Source: Variovorax terrae (lineage in GTDB: Bacteria > Pseudomonadota > Gammaproteobacteria > Burkholderiales > Burkholderiaceae_C). Taken from it: a stretch of DNA of 64,000 nucleotides. The stretch is from positions 1,426,001-1,490,000 of the forward strand of contig NZ_JALGBI010000001.1 of assembly GCF_022809125.1 (NCBI RefSeq). Reading direction: 5' to 3'. Below are positions 26,524-34,916 of the stretch, piece after piece (position 1 is the stretch's first letter; every line of letters starts with the position of its first letter). The notes beneath the pieces are model-generated. The model made no database searches, was not told the origin of the DNA, and saw only the letters and a program-made list of their open reading frames with translations. A program made the position numbers and the translations under genes.

Positions 26524-26587
26524 TTTGGCCTGGGCCAAACCATGGAATCCGAGAGGCGCATGCAGGCATGGTTTGTCCAAGGCCAAA
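26524..26587. promoter_or_regulatory. two matching inverted repeats between EamA and P450 genes
   Basis: TTTGGCC-TG-GGCCAAA (26524-26539) is a perfect inverted repeat; TTTGTCC-AA-GGCCAAA (26572-26587) is the same with one mismatch. The centres are 48 bases apart, and ACC follows both. This spacing and location suggest binding of a dimeric regulator controlling both divergent genes. No regulator gene is adjacent to name. Confidence 0.6.
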
Positions 26588-26633
26588 CCGTTGATGCTCG
26601 ACAACGCGGGGCGGCCTCGACACACTTCAGTCC

Positions 26634-27719
26634 ATGCCTGCCCCTCTTCATGCACTCGACGCGGTCACGCACCCCGACCCGTACCCGTTCTACCAGCAAC
26701 TGCGCCGGCAGCCGCCGCTGCACTTCGACACGCACAACCGCCTGTGGATCGCCAGCCGCGCCGAGGTGGTGGCCGAGGCCTTCGCCCACCCGGCCCTGCG
26801 CGTGCGGCCGCCGCAGGAGCCCGTGCCCCGCGCGCTGGCGGGCACGGCGGCGCGCGAGGTCTTCGCGCTGCTGGTGCGCATGAACGACGGCGCCTTCCAT
26901 GCGCAGCACCGGCCTGCGGTGGCTGCCGCGGCAGCGCGCTGGAGCCTGCCGCAGGTGCACGAGGCCAGCCGCGCGGCGGTGCCGGCCTTGCGCGAGGCGC
27001 TGGACGTGAACGACTTTCTCACGGCGCTGCCGGTCGCCGTGATGGCCAGGCTGCTGGGCGTGCCCACGGCACAGCAGGGCCTGACCGTGCAGTGGGTGCA
27101 CGACTTCACGCGCGGCATCGCGCCGGGGGCGTCCGCCGAAGCGGTGGCGCAGGGCGTTGCGGCCGCGCAGCACCTGATGGCGCAGGGCCAGGCTCTGGGC
27201 CTGGATCGCGTGCAGGCGGCCAACCGGGTGGCCCTGATGCAGCAGTCGCTGGACGCGACGGCGGGCCTGCTGGGCAACACCGCCTGCCTGCTGCGCCAGC
27301 AGCCCGGCCTGGGCGAAACGCTCGCGGCATCGATGGACCAGGCCCGGCTTCTGGTGGCCGAGGTGGCGCGCTGGGATGCGCCGGTGCAGAACACTCGGCG
27401 CTACGCGGCGCAGGACACGGTGCTGGCCGGCCAGCCGCTGCGCCAGGGCGAGGGCGTGCTGCTGGTGGTGGCCAGCGCCAACCGCGATGAAGCGCTGAAC
27501 CCGCAGCCCGAACGCTTCGAGGCGCAGCGCGCCCACCGCCGCAGCTTCACCTTCGGCGCGGCGGCGCATGCTTGCCCGGGGGAGGCGATTGCTATCGAAA
27601 TCGTAGCGTCCTGCGTCCAGCTGGACTGGACCTCCGGCGGTTTTGATTCATTTTTCGGGCGTTGCACGGGCTACCGGCCGCTGTCCAACGTGCGCATCCC
27701 GGTTTTTTCTGTCGATTGA
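26634..27719 (+). CDS. cytochrome P450 (short, with repeat-derived C-terminal segment)
   Basis: A 361-residue P450, shorter than the usual 400. It has the K-helix EVARW, and the heme loop FTFGAAAHACPGEAIA, with the ligand Cys at about residue 314. The I-helix acid/Thr pair is only loosely seen (SLDATAG). From about residue 319 to 341, right after the heme Cys, the protein is encoded by a dispersed repeat (copy C), which replaces most of the expected L-helix. It is followed by a monooxygenase-like gene. Activity uncertain. Confidence 0.85.
   Translation: MPAPLHALDAVTHPDPYPFYQQLRRQPPLHFDTHNRLWIASRAEVVAEAFAHPALRVRPPQEPVPRALAGTAAREVFALLVRMNDGAFHAQHRPAVAAAAARWSLPQVHEASRAAVPALREALDVNDFLTALPVAVMARLLGVPTAQQGLTVQWVHDFTRGIAPGASAEAVAQGVAAAQHLMAQGQALGLDRVQAANRVALMQQSLDATAGLLGNTACLLRQQPGLGETLAASMDQARLLVAEVARWDAPVQNTRRYAAQDTVLAGQPLRQGEGVLLVVASANRDEALNPQPERFEAQRAHRRSFTFGAAAHACPGEAIAIEIVASCVQLDWTSGGFDSFFGRCTGYRPLSNVRIPVFSVD
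27589..27657 (-). repeat. dispersed element family 1, copy C (in frame in P450)
   Basis: GCTATCGAAATCGTAGC followed by GGACCTCCGGCGG and TTTTGATTCATTTTT. It aligns with copy B over its whole length. It is read in frame on the plus strand, opposite to its consensus orientation, encoding about 23 residues after the heme-ligand loop. Confidence 0.85.
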
Positions 27720-27741
27720 ATGGAAACAAGGAGTCCATGCC

Positions 27742-28086
27742 ATGGTGTCCGTGATCTTTGAAGTCTGGCCGCATCCGGCGCATCGCGAGGGCTACCTCGA
27801 CTGGGCCGCGCAGCTCAAGAACGAGCTGCTGAAGATGGACGGCTTCATTTCCATCGAGCGCTTCCAGAGCCTGACCGAGCCGGACAAGCTGCTGTCGCTG
27901 CAGTTCTGGCGCGACGAGTCCTGTCTCACGGCCTGGCGCAATCTGGAAGCGCACCGCGCGGCGCAGGCGGCCGGGCGCGCCACCATGTTCAAGGAGTACC
28001 GCCTGCGCATTGCCGAGGTGATCCGCGACTATGGCCTGAACGAGCGCGAGCAGGCGCCGGCCGATTCGCGGGCCGCGCACGGCTGA
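27742..28086 (+). CDS. antibiotic biosynthesis monooxygenase (ABM) domain protein
   Basis: A 114-residue small protein with the ABM-type ferredoxin-like fold: VIFEVWPHPAHREGYLDWA strand and helix, then GFISIERFQSLTEPDKLLSLQFWRDE. Family members are heme-degrading or cofactor-free monooxygenases, but many have unknown substrates. ATG at 27742 has AAGGAG eight bases upstream. It follows the P450 by 22 bases, so they are probably co-transcribed. Confidence 0.87.
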   Translation: MVSVIFEVWPHPAHREGYLDWAAQLKNELLKMDGFISIERFQSLTEPDKLLSLQFWRDESCLTAWRNLEAHRAAQAAGRATMFKEYRLRIAEVIRDYGLNEREQAPADSRAAHG

Positions 28087-28104
28087 GCGCGGGCCTGACT
28101 GGGC

Positions 28105-29343
28105 TCAAAGCCCGATCAGCCGGGCCTGCTTGTCCAGGCAGGCCCGCACGTGGCTGATGAGCGCCGCGTCCGCGCCATGGGCCTGCAGCATCAGGGCTGC
28201 CTGCAGGTGAACCGTGTCCGAGACCTGCTCGATGATCGCCTCGGCTTCGGCCGCGGGCAGGCCGAACTGCGGGGCTGCCTCGCGCGCCAGGTCCAGGTGC
28301 GCCTCCAGCCGGCCGGGAAGAATGGCCAGTGCCTGGTAGCCCAGGTTGGTGAGCTGCATCACCAGGTCGAACGCGGGCGCCAGCCGGTAGCGGCCGTTGG
28401 CCTGCAGCAGCACGCCGTGGTTCTTGACGTGGTCGTCGCTGTTGTCGGCCACCAGGTTGAAGACCATGCGCCGGTACAGCTGCCGCAGGTCGGGCAGGGG
28501 GGCGGCGCACCACTGCCGGATGGCCTGCGCCAGCTCGACATAGCTGCCGTCGCTGCTTTCGTAGCGCACATTCAGCACGGCGGCGGCCGACAGGTAGTGG
28601 TGGCGGCGTTCCGCGTCGATGGGGCCTTCGCGGTCGAAGCGGCGCAGCACCAGCGCCTGGCCGCGGCGCAGCGGCTGCAGGAAGAACGGCGGCACCTCGA
28701 TGCCGCATTGCATGGCCAGGCCCAGCGTGGCCGCCTCCAGGATTTCCACCGGATGCTCATCGCCGCGCGAGGGAAATTTGGCGATGCAGCGCCGGCCCTC
28801 ATGGACGAAGCTGGCCTTGGGCCGCGCGCCGCCCAGGCTGCCGCCGCCTTGCAGCAGGCGCTTCATGGCCCGGTCGGGCTCCTTGCCGGCCTCCAGTTGC
28901 CGGGCCGCCTCGGCCAGCGCCTGCAGCTCGAACAGCTCCGTTGCCGGGGCCTGCGGCTCGATCGGCAGGCCTTCGGCGAACACCATGGCGCCGATGCGGT
29001 CCTCGTTCGTCAGCAGCAGCACGTCCGGGTCGGACAGTTCCCGGCCGTGCTGGGCCTCCAGCACGCGGCGTCCCCAGGCATCGGGCAGGGCATCGCGAAA
29101 CGTCAGCGGCAGCGCGCCGCCATCGCGCAGGCGGCGCCCGGGCAGGGAGAAGACCGCCTCCTGCAAGGGCAGGTAGCCAGGGTTGAGCGCCTGCGCGCTC
29201 CCGTCTTGCAGGTAGTGCCGGCCGTAGGCGAATTCACCCGACTCCATGACGCCCTGGCGCGCCAGCTTGAGCAGCCCGGCCGGTGTGACCGCGGCGTCGC
29301 TGTGTGACGCCAAGCCGACATAGAGACGGCGTTCAGAAATCAC
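28105..29343 (-). CDS. hipA: HipA-family serine/threonine kinase toxin
   Basis: A 412-residue HipA-like kinase; in E. coli HipA phosphorylates glutamyl-tRNA synthetase and halts growth. The P-loop-like GGGSLGGARPKASFVH, catalytic NSDDHVKNHGVLL and metal-binding FDLVMQL are all present, so the kinase should be active. The N-terminal domain (YVGLASHSDAA) is in the same polypeptide. It overlaps the upstream antitoxin gene by 11 bases. Confidence 0.92.
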   Translation of the reverse strand: MISERRLYVGLASHSDAAVTPAGLLKLARQGVMESGEFAYGRHYLQDGSAQALNPGYLPLQEAVFSLPGRRLRDGGALPLTFRDALPDAWGRRVLEAQHGRELSDPDVLLLTNEDRIGAMVFAEGLPIEPQAPATELFELQALAEAARQLEAGKEPDRAMKRLLQGGGSLGGARPKASFVHEGRRCIAKFPSRGDEHPVEILEAATLGLAMQCGIEVPPFFLQPLRRGQALVLRRFDREGPIDAERRHHYLSAAAVLNVRYESSDGSYVELAQAIRQWCAAPLPDLRQLYRRMVFNLVADNSDDHVKNHGVLLQANGRYRLAPAFDLVMQLTNLGYQALAILPGRLEAHLDLAREAAPQFGLPAAEAEAIIEQVSDTVHLQAALMLQAHGADAALISHVRACLDKQARLIGL

Positions 29344-29689
29344 GCTCGGGCTCCGAAATGGTGCCGGGCGCTGCCTGGCCCGTGCGCCGGCGCACGCGCT
29401 TGCCGGCGGCCACGCCGGCGGCGAAACCCGTCGTCAGGGGCGCCACGTTGTCCAGCGTGTCGAGCTGGCCGAGCAGCCACAGTGCGTGGGCCAGGATGCC
29501 CATGCTGGTGCCCGGCTTGCCCGCTTCGAGCGCCCGGTAGGTGGTGGGCGAGCAGAACAGCCGGGCCGCCATCTCCTCGATCGTCTGCACCTGCTGCAGC
29601 CGGTGCGCGCGCAGGCGCTGGCCCAGCCCGGCGAGCATGCGCAGGGACTCGGGGGGGGCGCCGGCGAGCGAGGAGGAGCTTCTTGTCAT
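29333..29689 (-). CDS. hipB: HipB-like XRE family antitoxin
   Basis: A 118-residue DNA-binding protein with an XRE helix-turn-helix: LGQRLRAHRLQQVQTIEEMAARL and SPTTYRALEAGKPG. It precedes and overlaps hipA, the standard antitoxin-toxin order. The C-terminal tail (KRVRRRTGQAAPG) is long and basic compared with E. coli HipB. The gap upstream is AT-rich (29693-29750) and probably holds the autoregulated promoter. No strong ribosome site is visible. Confidence 0.88.
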   Translation of the reverse strand: MTRSSSSLAGAPPESLRMLAGLGQRLRAHRLQQVQTIEEMAARLFCSPTTYRALEAGKPGTSMGILAHALWLLGQLDTLDNVAPLTTGFAAGVAAGKRVRRRTGQAAPGTISEPERDF

Positions 29690-29924
29690 CAATAATTTGC
29701 CTATTAAGCAGGATAAAAGTTATTTTATTGACTTTAAATGGAAATTGTCAACGAGGCGGCCGCATCGCGAGCGATCTGCGCAACAAGATCATCTGCCTCT
29801 GAAGTCCCTGCGTGAGCCCTCTCCACGTAAATCCCGAGGACAAGCCCGGCGGACTGAGGTGCAATGCCCTGGGGCCGCGCGCAGCGCATGGTCCGTCAAC
29901 CACAACAGACCCAGAGACACACCC

Positions 29925-30899
29925 ATGACCCTCGACCGCAGAACCTTCACCCACGCCCTCGCGCTCGGCAGCCTGGCCGGCCCGCTGTCCAGCCGGGCCC
30001 AGGCGGCCTACCCGAGCAAACCGGTTCGCATCATCTGCCCGTTCGCACCGGGCGGCGGGTCGGACTTCATCGCCCGCGTGGCCGCGACGCGGCTGGCCGA
30101 GCGCCTCGGCCAGCCGGTGGTGGTGGAGAACCGGCCCGGCGCCGGCGGCACGCTGGGTTCCGAGCTCGGCGTGAAGGCCGCGCCTGATGGCTACACGCTG
30201 CTGCTGGTGGCCGGCAGCTACACGGTGAACCCGGCGCTGTACAAGCTCAGCTTCGACCCGGTGGCCGACATCACGCCGGTGATCCAGCTCTCGCGCGGGG
30301 CCTACGTGCTGTGCGTCAATGCCAAGCTGCCGGTCAAGACCCTGCAGGAGTTGCTCGCCCTGGCGCGCAAGGACCCGGGCAAGCTCACCTTCGCCTCCAG
30401 CGGGCCCGGCGGCCACCTGCACGTGGTGACCGAGTACCTGCTCGACATGGCCAAGGTGAAGGCCACCCACATCCCGTACAAGGGCACGGGCCCGGCCATC
30501 AACGACCTGCTGGCTGGCAATGTGGACATGCTCTTCGGCGGCACGGAAGGCATGATGCAGCACGTCAAGTCCGGCAAGCTGCGCGCGCTGGCCGTGGGCA
30601 CGGCCAAGCGGCTGCCGGCCTATCCCGACATCCCTTCCGTGGCCGAAAGTGGCTTGCCCGACTACGACGTGGTGGCCTGGCATGGCCTGGTGGCGCCCAA
30701 GGGCCTGCCGCCGGCCGTGCTGGCCCGGCTCAACGCCGACCTCAATGCCGTGCTCAAGGCCAAGGACATGGAAGACCGGCTGGAGCCCACCGGCGTGGGC
30801 GCGGCTGGCGGCACGCCCGAGCAGTTCGGCGCGCTGATCCAGGCGGAGATCGTGCGCTACGGCAAGGTCATCCGCGACGCCGGCATCCGGGCCGAGTGA
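29925..30899 (+). CDS. tripartite tricarboxylate transporter substrate-binding (Bug) protein
   Basis: A 324-residue periplasmic receptor with signal peptide (cut near SSRAQAA). Bug hallmarks: VRIICPFAPGGGSDFIARV, APDGYTLLLVAGSYTVNPAL and ATHIPYKGTGPAINDLLAGNV. It heads a set that includes a decayed prpC, acnD, prpF and a PrpB-like lyase, so its ligand may be a tricarboxylate or branched C4-C7 acid. The frame stays open after the stop of related frames downstream, but that is not part of it. Confidence 0.92.
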   Translation: MTLDRRTFTHALALGSLAGPLSSRAQAAYPSKPVRIICPFAPGGGSDFIARVAATRLAERLGQPVVVENRPGAGGTLGSELGVKAAPDGYTLLLVAGSYTVNPALYKLSFDPVADITPVIQLSRGAYVLCVNAKLPVKTLQELLALARKDPGKLTFASSGPGGHLHVVTEYLLDMAKVKATHIPYKGTGPAINDLLAGNVDMLFGGTEGMMQHVKSGKLRALAVGTAKRLPAYPDIPSVAESGLPDYDVVAWHGLVAPKGLPPAVLARLNADLNAVLKAKDMEDRLEPTGVGAAGGTPEQFGALIQAEIVRYGKVIRDAGIRAE

Positions 30900-30931
30900 C
30901 GCTGGGGCCGGCCCGCGCCGAGCCGGCCTGC

Positions 30932-31106
30932 GTGGTCGGCTTCGGCCACCCGGTCTATACGCTCATCCCGCTGTTCGTCATCGCGCACCAGCGGCTGGGC
31001 TGCGCATATCATCGAGCAGCGCATCGACAACAAGATCATCCGCCCCAGCGCCACCTACGTCGGGCCGGAAGATCAGACCTTCGTTCCCATCGAGGCACGC
31101 ACCTGA
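30932..31106 (+). pseudogene. prpC: remnant of a citrate/2-methylcitrate synthase gene
   Basis: Two collinear fragments of a citrate synthase are visible. The first (30932-31000) reads [10 protein letters not shown] joined directly to LIPLFVIAH; an internal stretch is missing between them. A shift of frame at about 31000 leads to the second (30999-31106), [17 protein letters not shown]...YVGPE...FVPIEART and a stop, which is the normal C-terminus. The remnant lies between the Bug receptor and acnD, where an intact prpC-like gene would be expected. Inactive. Confidence 0.88.
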
Positions 31107-31111
31107 GACCG

Positions 31112-33706
31112 ATGAACACCCGATACCGCAAGAACCTGCCCGGCACGGCGCTGGATTATTTCGATGCCCGCGCGGCGGTCGAGGAACTGCAGCCCGGCGC
31201 CTGGGCCACGCTGCCCTATACCTCCCGCGTCCATGCCGAGAACCTGGTGCGCCGCTGCGACCCGGCCATCCTGCAGCAAAGCCTGACGCAGATCGTCGAA
31301 GGCAGGCGCGAGCATGACTTTCCATGGTTTCCGGCGCGCGTGGTCTGCCACGACATCCTGGGCCAGACCGCGCTGGTGGACCTGGCCGGGCTGCGCGATG
31401 CGATTGCGAGCCAGGGCGGCGACCCGGCCCAGGTGAATCCGGTGGTGCCGGTGCAGCTCATCGTCGACCACTCGCTGGCGGTGGAGTGCGGCGGTTTCGA
31501 CCCCGATGCGTTCGCGAAGAACCGTGCCATCGAGGACCGGCGCAACGAGGACCGCTTCCACTTCATCGACTGGACCCAGCAGGCCTTCAAGAACATGGAG
31601 GTCATTCCGCCGGGGAACGGCATCATGCACCAGATCAACCTGGAGCGGATGAGTCCGGTGATCCACGCGCAGGACGGCGTGGCCTTCCCCGACACGCTGG
31701 TGGGCACGGACAGCCACACGCCGCACGTCGATGCCCTGGGCGTGATCGCCGTCGGCGTCGGCGGGCTGGAGGCCGAGAACGTGATGCTGGGGCGCGCCTC
31801 CTGGATGCGGCTGCCGGAAATCGTGGGCGTGACGCTGTCAGGCCGGGCCCGGCCCGGCATCACGGCCACCGACATCGTGCTGGCGCTCACCGAGTTCCTG
31901 CGCCGGGCCAAGGTGGTCGGCGCCTACCTGGAGTTCCGCGGCGAAGGCGCGGCCAGCCTCACGCTGGGCGACCGCGCCACCATCTCCAACATGGCGCCCG
32001 AGTACGGCGCCACGGCCGCGATGTTCTTTATCGACGACCAGACCCTGGCCTACCTGCGGCTCACGGGCCGCGCGCCGGAACAGGTCGCGCTGGTGGAGAC
32101 CTATGCCCGGCAGGCGGGCCTGTGGGCCGATGCGCTGGCTGGTGCCGAGTACGAGCGCACGCTGCAGTTCGACCTCTCGTCCGTGGTGCGCAGCATGGCG
32201 GGGCCTTCCAACCCCCACGCCCGCGTGGCGACCAGCGAGCTGGCCGCCCGAGGGATCGCGGGAGCCTGGCAACAGGAGCCTGGCCGGATGCCCGACGGCG
32301 CCGTCATCATCGCCGCCATCACGAGCTGCACCAACACCTCGAACCCGCGCAACGTGATCGCCGCCGGGCTGCTGGCGCGCAACGCCAATGCCCGCGGGCT
32401 GACCCGCAAGCCCTGGGTCAAGAGCTCGCTGGCGCCCGGCTCCAAGGCCGTGCAGCTGTACCTGGAAGAGGCCGGGCTGCTGCCGGAACTCGAGAAGCTG
32501 GGCTTCGGCATCGTGGCCTTCGCCTGCACCACCTGCAACGGCATGAGCGGCGCGCTAGCCCCCGCGATCCAGCAGGAGATCATCGAGCGCGACCTGTACG
32601 CCACCGCCGTGCTGTCGGGCAACCGCAATTTCGACGGGCGCATCCACCCCTATGCCAGGCAGGCCTTCCTGGCCTCGCCGCCGCTGGTCATCGCCTACGC
32701 GATCGCCGGCACCATCCGCTTCGACATCGAGAAGGACGTGCTGGGCACCGACGCCAATGGCCAGCCGGTCCGGCTCCAGGACCTCTGGCCCTCTGACGAG
32801 GAGATCGACGCCATCGTCGCGCGCAGCGTGAAGCCCGAGCACTTCCGCCGCGTCTACGACCCGATGTTCACCCTTCGCGCCGATGCGGGCGAGCCGGTCA
32901 GCCCGCTGTACGCGTGGCGCCCGCAGAGCACCTACATCCGTCGCCCGCCGTACTGGGAGGGCGCGCTGGCCGGCGAGCGCACGCTCAGGGGCCTGCGCCC
33001 GCTGGCCGTGCTGCCCGACAACATCACGACCGACCACCTGTCGCCCTCGAACGCGATCCTGCCGGACAGCGCCGCCGGCGAGTACCTGCACCGGATGGGC
33101 CTGCCGGAGGAAGACTTCAACTCCTATGCCACGCACCGCGGCGACCACCTGACGGCCCAGCGCGCCACCTTCGCCAACCCGCAGCTGGTCAACGAAATGG
33201 CCGTGGTCGACGGCCAGGTGAAGAAGGGCTCGCTCGCGCGCATCGAGCCCGAAGGCCGGGTCGTGCGCATGTGGGAGGCCATCGAGACCTACATGGCGCG
33301 CAAGCAGCCGCTGATCATCATCGCCGGCGCCGACTACGGCCAGGGCTCGTCGCGCGACTGGGCGGCCAAGGGCGTGCGGCTGGCGGGTGTGGAGGCGATC
33401 GTGGCCGAGGGCTTCGAGCGCATCCACCGCACCAACCTGATCGGCATGGGCGTGCTGCCGCTGCAGTTCAAGCCCGGCGTCGACCGCAAGACCCTGGCCC
33501 TTGACGGCACCGAAACCTACGACGTGCTCGGCGAGCGCACGCCGCGCGCCGACCTCACGCTGCGCATCCACTGCCGCGACGGCCAGCAGCTCGCGGTGCC
33601 CGTCACCTGCCGCCTGGACACCGCGGAGGAAGTCTCCATCTACGAAGCCGGCGGCGTGCTGCAGCGCTTCGCGCAGGATTTTCTCGAATCAAACAAGGCC
33701 GCCTGA
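31112..33706 (+). CDS. acnD: Fe/S-dependent 2-methylisocitrate dehydratase
   Basis: An 864-residue aconitase-family enzyme of the AcnD type, acting with PrpF in the methylcitrate cycle of propionate oxidation. N-terminus MNTRYRKNLPGTALDYFD is typical of AcnD. Fe-S ligands are in TSCTNTSNPRN (Cys about 405) and ACTTCNGMSG (Cys about 472 and 475). GSSRDWAAKG marks the swivel-domain substrate site. It starts five bases after the prpC remnant stop and is directly followed by prpF. Confidence 0.93.
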   Translation: MNTRYRKNLPGTALDYFDARAAVEELQPGAWATLPYTSRVHAENLVRRCDPAILQQSLTQIVEGRREHDFPWFPARVVCHDILGQTALVDLAGLRDAIASQGGDPAQVNPVVPVQLIVDHSLAVECGGFDPDAFAKNRAIEDRRNEDRFHFIDWTQQAFKNMEVIPPGNGIMHQINLERMSPVIHAQDGVAFPDTLVGTDSHTPHVDALGVIAVGVGGLEAENVMLGRASWMRLPEIVGVTLSGRARPGITATDIVLALTEFLRRAKVVGAYLEFRGEGAASLTLGDRATISNMAPEYGATAAMFFIDDQTLAYLRLTGRAPEQVALVETYARQAGLWADALAGAEYERTLQFDLSSVVRSMAGPSNPHARVATSELAARGIAGAWQQEPGRMPDGAVIIAAITSCTNTSNPRNVIAAGLLARNANARGLTRKPWVKSSLAPGSKAVQLYLEEAGLLPELEKLGFGIVAFACTTCNGMSGALAPAIQQEIIERDLYATAVLSGNRNFDGRIHPYARQAFLASPPLVIAYAIAGTIRFDIEKDVLGTDANGQPVRLQDLWPSDEEIDAIVARSVKPEHFRRVYDPMFTLRADAGEPVSPLYAWRPQSTYIRRPPYWEGALAGERTLRGLRPLAVLPDNITTDHLSPSNAILPDSAAGEYLHRMGLPEEDFNSYATHRGDHLTAQRATFANPQLVNEMAVVDGQVKKGSLARIEPEGRVVRMWEAIETYMARKQPLIIIAGADYGQGSSRDWAAKGVRLAGVEAIVAEGFERIHRTNLIGMGVLPLQFKPGVDRKTLALDGTETYDVLGERTPRADLTLRIHCRDGQQLAVPVTCRLDTAEEVSIYEAGGVLQRFAQDFLESNKAA

Positions 33707-33708
33707 CC

Positions 33709-34902
33709 ATGCCTGCCGCACTGCATCCACCGCAAATCAGGATCCCCGCCGCCTACCTGCGCGGCGGCACCAGCAAGGGCGTGTTCTTCCGCCTGCAGGA
33801 CCTGCCCGAGGCCTGCCAGGTGCCCGGCCCGGCGCGCGACGCGCTGCTGCTGCGCGTGATCGGCAGCCCCGACCCCTACGGCAAGCAGACCGACGGCATG
33901 GGCGGCGCCACCTCGAGCACCAGCAAGACGGTGATCCTCGCCAAAAGCAGCCGGCCCGGCCACGACGTGGACTACCTGTTCGGCCAGGTCTCGATCGATC
34001 AGCCCTTCGTGGACTGGAGCGGCAACTGCGGCAACCTCTCGGCCGCCGTGGGCCCGTTCGCCATCAGCAACGGCCTGGTCGAGGCGCAACGGATTCCGCG
34101 CAACGGCCTGTGCACCGTGCGCATCTGGCAGGCCAACATCGGCAAGACCATCATCGCCCATGTGCCGATCACCGAGGGCGCAGTGCAGGAAACCGGCGAC
34201 TTCGAGCTCGACGGCGTCACGTTCCCGGCGGCCGAGGTGCAGCTGGAGTTCATGGACCCGGCCGAGGAAGGCGAGGGCGGCGCGATGTTCCCGACCGGCC
34301 GGCTGGTGGACGACCTCGAGGTCCCTGGCGTTGGCACCTTCAAGGCCACGCTGATCAACGCGGGCATCCCGACCATCTTCGTCGATGCCGAGGCCGTCGG
34401 CTGCACCGGCACCGAGCTGCAGGAGGCGATCAACGGCGACGCCCAGGCGTTGGCCCGCTTCGAGGCCATCCGCGCCCACGGCGCCCTGCGCATGGGCCTG
34501 ATCCAACACCTGGGCGAGGCGGCCACGCGCCAGCACACGCCCAAGGTCGCCTTCGTCGCCCCGCCGAAGGCCTATACCGCATCCAGCGGCAAGCCGATCG
34601 CCGCCGGCGACGTGGACCTGCTGGTGCGCGCGCTGTCCATGGGCAAGCTGCACCACGCGATGATGGGCACGGCCGCGGTGGCCATCGGCACGGCCGCGGC
34701 GATTCCGGGCACGCTGGTGAATCTGGCGGCCGGCGGCGGCGCGCGCAGCGCCGTGCGCTTCGGCCACCCCTCGGGCACCCTGCGCGTGGGTGCCGAAGCC
34801 GTACAGGATGGCGGCGAATGGAAAGTGACCAAGGCCGTCATGAGCCGCAGCGTGCGCGTGCTGATGGAAGGCTGGGTGCGCGTCCCCGGCAACAGCTTCT
34901 GA
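33709..34902 (+). CDS. prpF: 2-methylaconitate cis-trans isomerase PrpF
   Basis: A 397-residue enzyme of the PrpF/diaminopimelate-epimerase fold. AYLRGGTSKGVFFRLQDLP and DGMGGATSSTSKTVIL open the first domain; SGNCGNLSAAVG holds a catalytic-type Cys; FVDAEAVGCTGTEL and TSGK-like PKAYTASSGKPI follow in the second. PrpF works with AcnD to make 2-methylisocitrate. Three bases separate the genes. Confidence 0.94.
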   Translation: MPAALHPPQIRIPAAYLRGGTSKGVFFRLQDLPEACQVPGPARDALLLRVIGSPDPYGKQTDGMGGATSSTSKTVILAKSSRPGHDVDYLFGQVSIDQPFVDWSGNCGNLSAAVGPFAISNGLVEAQRIPRNGLCTVRIWQANIGKTIIAHVPITEGAVQETGDFELDGVTFPAAEVQLEFMDPAEEGEGGAMFPTGRLVDDLEVPGVGTFKATLINAGIPTIFVDAEAVGCTGTELQEAINGDAQALARFEAIRAHGALRMGLIQHLGEAATRQHTPKVAFVAPPKAYTASSGKPIAAGDVDLLVRALSMGKLHHAMMGTAAVAIGTAAAIPGTLVNLAAGGGARSAVRFGHPSGTLRVGAEAVQDGGEWKVTKAVMSRSVRVLMEGWVRVPGNSF

Positions 34903-34916
34903 ACACAGGAAACGAC

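Noticed and set aside
29690..29750. A HipB-type operator (TATCC-N8-GGATA) ahead of hipB
   Set aside because: The region has TATCC on the minus strand, but the matching half is AGGCA rather than GGATA, so it is too weak to call.
30311..33706. One continuous plus-strand frame of over 1100 residues running into acnD
   Set aside because: Its first part is an out-of-frame reading of the Bug gene and the prpC remnant; AcnD's real N-terminus is at 31112.
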